DNA of 22,521 bases, from positions 1-22,521 of the forward strand of contig JAURZO010000033.1 in the NCBI GenBank assembly GCA_030653405.1, written 5' to 3'. This document shows, one piece after another, positions 17,416-22,521 of this stretch. The first letter of the stretch is position 1; every line of letters starts with the position of its first letter. Source of the DNA: Zwartia sp. (GTDB lineage Bacteria > Pseudomonadota > Gammaproteobacteria > Burkholderiales > Burkholderiaceae_B). The notes under the pieces are model-generated. The model was not told the origin of the DNA, searched no databases, and saw nothing but the letters and a program-made list of their open reading frames with translations. Both the position numbers and the translations under genes were made by a program.

Positions 17416-18222
17416 ATGGCTGTTGATCATTACGAAAACTTCCCTGTCGCGTCTTTACTCTTACCTCGGCACTTGCGGCGGGCTGTCAGAGATATCTATC
17501 GCTTCGCACGGAGTGCCGATGATATTGCCGATGAAGGAGACGCCACGCCCGAGCAGCGATTGGCCTCCTTACAAGAATATCGCTTCGCGCTGGAACAGAT
17601 TGCGAGCGGCCACACCCCGCCTGCCCCTTTTCGCGAGCTCGCTCACACTATTGCGCAACACGCCCTGCCCCTCCAGCCCTTTCTGGATCTACTCTCAGCA
17701 TTCGAACAAGACATACAACAAAAGCGCTATCTAAGTTATGACGCCTTACTAGATTATTGCCGCCGCTCGGCCAATCCTGTGGGGACGCTGATGCTACACC
17801 TCTACAACACGATTGATCCGTCTTCGCGCGCGCAATCTGATGCGATTTGCTCCGGACTGCAGTTGATTAATTTTCTGCAAGATGTTGCGATCGACTGGGC
17901 CAAAGAACGGGTGTACCTGCCAGTCGAAGATCTGGAGCGGTTTGGCGTCACAATTGAAAACATTGCTCAAGCAAAGACCGATGCGGCATGGTGCGCACTC
18001 ATGCAGTTTCAAGTGGATCGCTGCCGGGAGTTGTTACACTCAGGACTCCCGCTGGGTCGAACGCTCTCTGGTCGGATTGGCCTGGAGTTACGTCTGATTA
18101 TCCAAGGCGGCTTGAGAATCCTCGATAAAATCGAACAGGCGCGTTTTGATGTTTTCCGGCAGCGTCCGACCTTGAACGCTCTGGATTGGATGATGATGTT
18201 TTGGCGCGCTCTTAGAACCTGA
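17416..18222 (+). CDS. hpnC: hydroxysqualene synthase HpnC (squalene synthase family)
   Basis: HpnC converts presqualene diphosphate to hydroxysqualene, the middle step of the HpnCDE squalene route. The 268-residue product is an all-helical prenyl synthase with two aspartate-rich motifs, DDIAD (D35-D39) and QDVAIDW (D156 and D160), plus RVYLP after the second, as in squalene and phytoene synthases. I chose HpnC rather than HpnD from gene order and because its first motif reads SADDIADE, as in HpnC proteins. The ATG at 17416 is the first possible start after an in-frame stop; it lacks a Shine-Dalgarno site. It is the first of three plus-strand genes, and hpnD starts four bases after its stop. 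Confidence 0.92.
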   Translation: MAVDHYENFPVASLLLPRHLRRAVRDIYRFARSADDIADEGDATPEQRLASLQEYRFALEQIASGHTPPAPFRELAHTIAQHALPLQPFLDLLSAFEQDIQQKRYLSYDALLDYCRRSANPVGTLMLHLYNTIDPSSRAQSDAICSGLQLINFLQDVAIDWAKERVYLPVEDLERFGVTIENIAQAKTDAAWCALMQFQVDRCRELLHSGLPLGRTLSGRIGLELRLIIQGGLRILDKIEQARFDVFRQRPTLNALDWMMMFWRALRT

Positions 18223-18226
18223 AGAA

Positions 18227-19105
18227 ATGACCCCTATCGAATACTGCCAAGACAAAGCGGCAAAAAGTGGCTCGAGCTTCTATTACGCTTTTCTATTTTT
18301 ACCCCCCGAGCGGCGACAAGCCATCACGGCGCTTTACGCCTTTTGTCGAGAAGTCGATGATGTTGTAGACGAATGCACCGACACTTCCATTGCACGCATC
18401 AAGCTTGCCTGGTGGCGCACGCAAATCGATGCCATGTATCAGGGCAAAGCAGAGCACCCCGTGACGCTGGCACTCACCCCCCACCTTAAGCCTTTCGATA
18501 TTACGCAGCCAAGGTTGCTCGCGATCATTGACGGCATGGAGATGGATCTCGATCAGACACGCTACCTGGACTGGCCGGCACTGGAAAAGTACTGTTGGCA
18601 TGTGGCCGGTGTTGTGGGTGAGCTCTCCGCAGGTATTTTTGGCTATCAAGATCCGGCCACCCTCCAATATGCCAGCAAACTTGGTATCGCCTTTCAGTTG
18701 ACCAACATCATTCGGGATGTCGGTGATGACGCTCGACGGGGCCGTATCTATTTACCGATTAGTGATTTACAAAAATTTGGCGTGCGCGCGGCCGATGTGT
18801 TGAATGGTCAATATTCTGATAACTTTTCGGCTCTGATGGCGTTTGAAGGTGAGCGCGCCAGAAAAACCTATGCGGACGCCATCCATCACTTGCCGGCCGT
18901 CGATCAGCGAGCACAAAGAGCCGGTCTCATGATGGCCGCCATTTATTACTCCTTACTGAATGAAATCGAGGATGAAAAATGGCAGGTACTTCATCAACGC
19001 ATTTCGCTCACACCACTGCGTAAATTCTGGCTCGCATGGAAAAACTTTGTTGGTGCAGGACGCAGTATTGTCAAGCAAATCAGGCGATCGAGTCACGTCA
19101 AGTGA
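18227..19105 (+). CDS. hpnD: presqualene diphosphate synthase HpnD
   Basis: HpnD condenses two farnesyl diphosphates into presqualene diphosphate, the first step of the route completed by HpnC and HpnE. The 292-residue product shows the two diphosphate-binding motifs as DDVVDE (D44-E49) and NIIRDVGDD (D164, D167 and D168). It also has the SSFYYAF opening and RRGRIYLP, both typical of HpnD and phytoene-synthase-like enzymes. A phytoene synthase would be the sequence-level alternative, but the hpnC and hpnE neighbours make squalene formation far more likely. It starts four bases after hpnC, with only a weak GAAGAA ribosome site, so coupling is likely. hpnE begins 43 bases downstream. Confidence 0.94.
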   Translation: MTPIEYCQDKAAKSGSSFYYAFLFLPPERRQAITALYAFCREVDDVVDECTDTSIARIKLAWWRTQIDAMYQGKAEHPVTLALTPHLKPFDITQPRLLAIIDGMEMDLDQTRYLDWPALEKYCWHVAGVVGELSAGIFGYQDPATLQYASKLGIAFQLTNIIRDVGDDARRGRIYLPISDLQKFGVRAADVLNGQYSDNFSALMAFEGERARKTYADAIHHLPAVDQRAQRAGLMMAAIYYSLLNEIEDEKWQVLHQRISLTPLRKFWLAWKNFVGAGRSIVKQIRRSSHVK

Positions 19106-19148
19106 GTGGTTTTTTTATCAGTCCGCTCTCGTTCAAGCATCCGCTCGC

Positions 19149-20492
19149 GTGAATACATTTAAAAACATTGCTGTCGTGGGCGCGGGTTGGGCGGGACTCG
19201 CTGCCGCAGTCAGACTTCAGGATTTGGGCGCACGCGTCACTGTCTTTGAGGCTGCGCCCATCACGGGTGGGCGTGCCCGTGGCGTGGACGACATCCACAT
19301 GGGCTGCATCGATAATGGCCAGCACCTTATGCTCGGCGCCTACACAGAGACACTTCGGCTGATAGAACGTTTACATCCACATGTGCCTCTCGAGCAATTG
19401 GTGCTCCGCACGCCTCTTCATTTAGAAAGTGCCGATGGTGCATTCAAGCTACATGCACCCGCATCGCTGCCCGCGCCACTCAATACGCTTTGGGCGCTTT
19501 TCTCTTCCAGGGGAATTTCTGTTCGCGACAGAGTCCGGGCCTTGAGCATGATGACAGGCTGTCGCCTGAAGAGTTGGCGTGCTCAACCCAATGAGACAGT
19601 GGCTGAGCTGCTTGAACGTTACCAACAGTCCGCAGTGCTGCTGCGTAGACTGTGGGTTCCGCTGTGCCTGGCCTCACTGAACACGCCAATCCATCAAGCC
19701 TGCGCGCAACTTTTTTTAAATGTGTTGCGCGACAGTCTGGATGCGCGGCAAGGCGATAGCGATTTGCTGATTCCACGGGTCGATCTCACGCGCCTCTGGC
19801 CTGCAGCAGCAGCCGAGCGCGTTGAAATGCGCTACCGTCATATCGTACGCGCCTTATGCGTCAAACAGACCCATATCGAAATTGATACAGAGCCGTTTGA
19901 CGCCTGCGTACTCGCCACACCACCATATGCCGCACTCCGTATTCTTTTGAATGAGCAAAAGGCTGCTAATCAGATGCATGCCCCCATTCAAGAGCATGTT
20001 GAGGATTTGCACAAAAAACTGCTTGGTTTTGAATACCGGGCAATCGCGACCTTAACGCTTGAACTCGAGGCGGACTGGCGATTACCAGCACCGATGTTGA
20101 TGCTCGATGAGGATCCAAAGATCGGACATTTTGGTCAGTGGGTATTTAACCGAGCCGGGCAGCCCCGACAGTTGACGGTCGTCGTCAGTGACGCCGCGGA
20201 TTATTTAAAACTTGAGCGTGCCCATTTTGTGCAAGCGATCGCGGAGCAAATTCGCGCGCAAAGCCTCAAACATCCGCAGTGTACCCATCGGATGCCTGAG
20301 GTCAGACATCATCGTTTGATCGTGGAAAAGCGCGCGACCTTTGACGCCACACCAGCCCTGCCGCGCCCCTCAAACAGGAGCCCCTGGACGCGTGTCACCC
20401 TTGCGGGTGACTGGACCGATACAGGCTACCCGAGTGTTTTAGAGGGTGCTGTGCGCAGCGGCCAAGCTGCCGCCAGCTTACTTTTGGCTTGA
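19149..20492 (+). CDS. hpnE: hydroxysqualene dehydroxylase HpnE
   Basis: HpnE is the FAD-dependent amine-oxidase-like enzyme that reduces hydroxysqualene to squalene. The dinucleotide-binding motif VVGAGWAGL lies at residues 9-17 right after the start. FEAAPITGGRAR follows, and the C-terminus has LAGDWTDTGYPSVLEGAVRSG, the second FAD contact of this family. The frame is open upstream to 18960 but those 63 codons mostly overlap hpnD and encode nothing recognisable. GTG at 19149 is the only start placing the Rossmann motif at the usual distance, giving 447 residues. It has no clear ribosome binding site. The gene ends 24 bases from the convergent crcB stop. No squalene-hopene cyclase follows. 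Confidence 0.92.
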   Translation: MNTFKNIAVVGAGWAGLAAAVRLQDLGARVTVFEAAPITGGRARGVDDIHMGCIDNGQHLMLGAYTETLRLIERLHPHVPLEQLVLRTPLHLESADGAFKLHAPASLPAPLNTLWALFSSRGISVRDRVRALSMMTGCRLKSWRAQPNETVAELLERYQQSAVLLRRLWVPLCLASLNTPIHQACAQLFLNVLRDSLDARQGDSDLLIPRVDLTRLWPAAAAERVEMRYRHIVRALCVKQTHIEIDTEPFDACVLATPPYAALRILLNEQKAANQMHAPIQEHVEDLHKKLLGFEYRAIATLTLELEADWRLPAPMLMLDEDPKIGHFGQWVFNRAGQPRQLTVVVSDAADYLKLERAHFVQAIAEQIRAQSLKHPQCTHRMPEVRHHRLIVEKRATFDATPALPRPSNRSPWTRVTLAGDWTDTGYPSVLEGAVRSGQAAASLLLA

Positions 20493-20523
20493 GCATCCAA
20501 GTTGATCGAGACGGCCTCAAGCC
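20486..20523. repeat. 8-bp inverted repeat across the hpnE/crcB convergent stops
   Basis: GGCTTGAG (20486-20493) and CTCAAGCC (20516-20523) are perfect reverse complements separated by 22 bases, and each arm contains one of the two stop codons. It could act as a bidirectional terminator or transcript-end hairpin, but no T run follows on either strand and the loop is long. Confidence 0.35.
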
Positions 20524-20909
20524 CTCAGACTATGCGCGGTTAATAAACCCAAATAGGTGAGCAACAGCGAGCCAGCCAGACTGAGGCCAGAATAAGACAC
20601 GGCCATGCCAAAACGGCCTTCTTCGATAAAGGCAATCGTCTCTGCTGAAAACGTTGAAAACGTGGTGAGTGCGCCGAGAAAACCCGTCACAAGGAGCAAT
20701 CGCCAGAACGGTGGCCACTCCGGATGTGCGGCAACCATTCCCAAGACAAGCCCGACCAGATAGCCGCCAAGCATATTGGCGGCAAATGTTCCCCACGGCA
20801 GGGTCGCCTCGTGACGGTTCAACCAGAGACCCAGTCCCCAACGCAGCCAAGCTCCAGCCACAGCACCGACTGCCACCGCTACAAAATTCATCGACGTCAG
20901 TACTTGCAT
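20517..20909 (-). CDS. crcB: fluoride channel CrcB/Fluc
   Basis: CrcB is a small membrane channel that lets fluoride leave the cell, working as an antiparallel dimer. The 130-residue product has four hydrophobic segments. It shows the conserved GAVAGAWLRWGL opening, NMLGGYLVG with N45, and GALTTFSTFSAE at 79-90, whose phenylalanines and threonines line the pore in known Fluc proteins. The frame is open upstream to 21005, overlapping thrC, but the ATG at 20909 has AGAGGAG seven bases before it and gives the standard length; a second Met six codons later has no such site. It lies 44 bases after thrC. I see no fluoride riboswitch in that gap, so it is probably co-transcribed with hom-thrC. Confidence 0.95.
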   Translation of the reverse strand: MQVLTSMNFVAVAVGAVAGAWLRWGLGLWLNRHEATLPWGTFAANMLGGYLVGLVLGMVAAHPEWPPFWRLLLVTGFLGALTTFSTFSAETIAFIEEGRFGMAVSYSGLSLAGSLLLTYLGLLTAHSLRA

Positions 20910-20953
20910 GGCGCAGCTCCTCTGGGTTGTGACAGCCTGAGTCTTGACAGACC

Positions 20954-22363
20954 TTAACTGCTCGCATGCTCCATGATGTAGGCGCGCACACTTGCTACAT
21001 CGCAAGGCAAAACGGTAAAGCGTTGTGGCAACGACTCGAGATTTTCGAGGCCTGGCGGCAACGGCGCAGGAATACCAAGCGCTTGTTCAATGACTTCAGA
21101 AAACTTTGCGGGAAGTGCGGTCTCGAGCACCAGCATCGGCACACCGGGTTCGACATACTGGGCAGCAACCTTGACGCCATCTGCCGTATGAGGATCAATG
21201 ATGACACCAGTTCGGGCATGAACAGCACGAATCGTCGCTAATCGATCTTGATGCGTACTGCAGCCCGCCACGAAACCATAATCACGCTCGAATTCGGGCT
21301 TGAGTGCTGACAGATCAAAAAAGCCCTCGCGAGACAATTCGCGCCAAAGGCTCGCGACTCGCTCGGCATCACGTCCGACCAGATCAAACACAAATCTTTC
21401 AAAATTCGATGCGCGAGAAATGTCCATGGAAGGACTTGAGGTCTCAAAGGTCTGTGCTGCGACACGTGGCCGGTAAATACCCGTACGGAAGAACTCTTCG
21501 AGCACGTTATTTTCATTCGTCGCCAAAACCAGACGTCGGATGGGCAAGCCCATCGAACGCGCGATATGACCAGCAAGGATATTGCCAAAATTACCCGAAG
21601 GCACTGTAAATGAAACCTTTTGACCAGGTCCGCTCGTCGAACGCAGCCAGCCATGGAAGTAATACACCACCTGGGCCGCGATACGGGCCCAGTTAATCGA
21701 ATTGACTGCGCCAAGACGATACTTGGCTTTGAAGGGCAAATCGCCTGCAAGAGCCTTGACCACATCCTGAGCATCATCAAACACGCCTTTGACGGCGATG
21801 TTGTGAATATTTGCGTCTTGTAACGAATACATCTGGGCGCGCTGAAAAGCACTCATACGCCCATGCGGTGACAGCATAAATACGGCAACGGCATCCTTGC
21901 CGCGCATCGCATACTCAGCAGCCGAACCCGTATCACCCGAGGTCGCACCCAGAATGTTCAAGGTTGAGCCGCGCTGTTTGAGCACATACGGAAAGACTTG
22001 ACCAAGAAACTGCATCGCCATGTCTTTGAACGCGAGGGTCGGGCCTTCGGAAAGGCTCAAGAGCGACATACCGTCAAAGAGCGGACGCACAGGCACGATC
22101 GCCTCGGTTTTGAACGATTCTTTGGAATACGCCGTCGCCGTCATTGTGGACAAAGCCGTACGATCAATGTCTGTGACAAAAAGCGACAAAACCTCGGTCG
22201 CGAGTGCGTGGTACGGCAAGGCGCGCCAAGACTCCAGCGTTTCAACCGAGACACGAGGGATTGATTCGGGAACAGCTAAGCCGCCATCGGGCGCAAGTCC
22301 CTCAAGCAGAATGTCGGAAAACGCGAGCGCCTCCATGCCACCGCGGGTTGATACATATTTCAT
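20954..22363 (-). CDS. thrC: threonine synthase
   Basis: ThrC is the PLP enzyme that converts O-phosphohomoserine to threonine. The 469-residue product has the family's opening MKYVSTRGG. K113 in EGPTLAFKDMA is the expected PLP-binding lysine. LGATSGDTGSAA and TVPSGNFGNILAGH, the latter a phosphate-binding turn, follow, with NENNVLEEF in the C-terminal half. This is the longer class of threonine synthase common in proteobacteria. The start is supported by GGAAAG six bases upstream. Its ATG overlaps the hom stop by three bases, so translation of the two genes is likely coupled. crcB follows 44 bases downstream. Confidence 0.97.
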   Translation of the reverse strand: MKYVSTRGGMEALAFSDILLEGLAPDGGLAVPESIPRVSVETLESWRALPYHALATEVLSLFVTDIDRTALSTMTATAYSKESFKTEAIVPVRPLFDGMSLLSLSEGPTLAFKDMAMQFLGQVFPYVLKQRGSTLNILGATSGDTGSAAEYAMRGKDAVAVFMLSPHGRMSAFQRAQMYSLQDANIHNIAVKGVFDDAQDVVKALAGDLPFKAKYRLGAVNSINWARIAAQVVYYFHGWLRSTSGPGQKVSFTVPSGNFGNILAGHIARSMGLPIRRLVLATNENNVLEEFFRTGIYRPRVAAQTFETSSPSMDISRASNFERFVFDLVGRDAERVASLWRELSREGFFDLSALKPEFERDYGFVAGCSTHQDRLATIRAVHARTGVIIDPHTADGVKVAAQYVEPGVPMLVLETALPAKFSEVIEQALGIPAPLPPGLENLESLPQRFTVLPCDVASVRAYIMEHASS

Positions 22364-22521
22364 GACAAACTTTCCACTCTGAGGCGCGTCACGCTTGAAC
22401 GAACGAAGTGAAGACTCTCGATACGACTAATCGCCGCATTAATGCTGCGCTCTATTGACTGGTGGGTCAAGAAGATCAAGTCGGCGTTGCCACTGGAGTC
22501 CGAAGGTTGTTGAATCATCGA
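22360..22521 (-). CDS. hom: homoserine dehydrogenase (partial, C-terminal end)
   Basis: The last 162 bases, read on the minus strand, give 53 residues and a stop. The sequence contains LIFLTHQSIERSINAAISRIESL and VTRLRVE, matching the end of the ACT regulatory domain of homoserine dehydrogenase, which reduces aspartate semialdehyde to homoserine just before the threonine branch. The catalytic part lies beyond the right edge. The stop overlaps the thrC start, the usual hom-thrC arrangement. Confidence 0.88.
   Translation of the reverse strand, partial: SMIQQPSDSSGNADLIFLTHQSIERSINAAISRIESLHFVRSSVTRLRVESLS

Noticed and set aside
18960..19148. Upstream extension of the hpnE frame inside hpnD
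   Set aside because: The residues are unlike any FAD-enzyme N-terminus and mostly overlap a well-supported gene in another frame; the Rossmann motif belongs right after GTG 19149.
20910..20953. Fluoride riboswitch upstream of crcB
   Set aside because: The 44-base gap is short and I see no crcB-motif signature; only a 4-bp GTCT/AGAC stem is present.
21238..21852. 204-codon minus-strand open frame overlapping thrC in another frame
   Set aside because: thrC is unmistakable through the same bases, and this frame has no coherent domain.
1..22521. Defence island, phage, transposon or CRISPR content
   Set aside because: All sizeable regions are explained by recognised housekeeping or envelope genes. 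No repeats, recombinases, toxin-antitoxin pairs or marked shift in base use were seen by eye.

Overview
The window reads as ordinary chromosomal DNA from a betaproteobacterium, most likely order Burkholderiales and possibly near Alcaligenaceae. This is inferred from protein character, gene content (lpxO, kdkA, an argA of the kinase-plus-GNAT type, hpnCDE) and moderately GC-rich sequence; no rRNA or other marker settles it. Genes are tightly packed, with many 4-base overlaps and short gaps. The longest stretch without a gene is about 160 bases. I see no tRNA, rRNA, CRISPR array, insertion sequence, phage gene or integration scar.

Layout. 1-2877 (minus): most of dnaE, the replicative polymerase alpha subunit, cut by the left edge. 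2971-3870 (plus): an LpxO-like lipid A hydroxylase. 3881-7750 (minus): hrpA, a DEAH-box RNA helicase, divergent from 7833-9233 (plus): argA, the first enzyme of arginine synthesis. 9310-9582 (plus): yggX, an iron-trafficking/oxidative-protection protein. 9601-12071 (minus): rpiA, rmuC and an ArsC/Spx-like thioredoxin-fold gene, transcribed in the order arsC-like, rmuC, rpiA. 12133-17256 (minus): kdkA, a truncated haemoglobin, a 10-segment FtsX-like ABC permease and radA, transcribed from radA towards kdkA. A 7-bp hairpin separates these two minus-strand blocks. 17416-20492 (plus): hpnC, hpnD and hpnE, the three-step bacterial route from farnesyl diphosphate to squalene. 20517-22521 (minus): crcB (fluoride channel), thrC and the 3' end of hom; hom and thrC overlap by 3 bases.

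Shared themes. Several genes serve the envelope: LpxO-like (lipid A), KdkA (Kdo in the inner core), HpnCDE (squalene, usually for hopanoids) and the FtsX-like permease. Others serve DNA and RNA upkeep: DnaE, RadA, RmuC and HrpA. The rest are amino-acid and carbon metabolism: ArgA, ThrC, Hom and RpiA.

I found no convincing previously undescribed system. The items most worth a second look are the mixed radA-permease-haemoglobin-kdkA transcription unit, the permease lacking an adjacent ATPase, the squalene module lacking an adjacent cyclase, and two genes (dnaE, hpnC) where a -10-like box lies so close to the start codon that a leaderless mRNA is possible.
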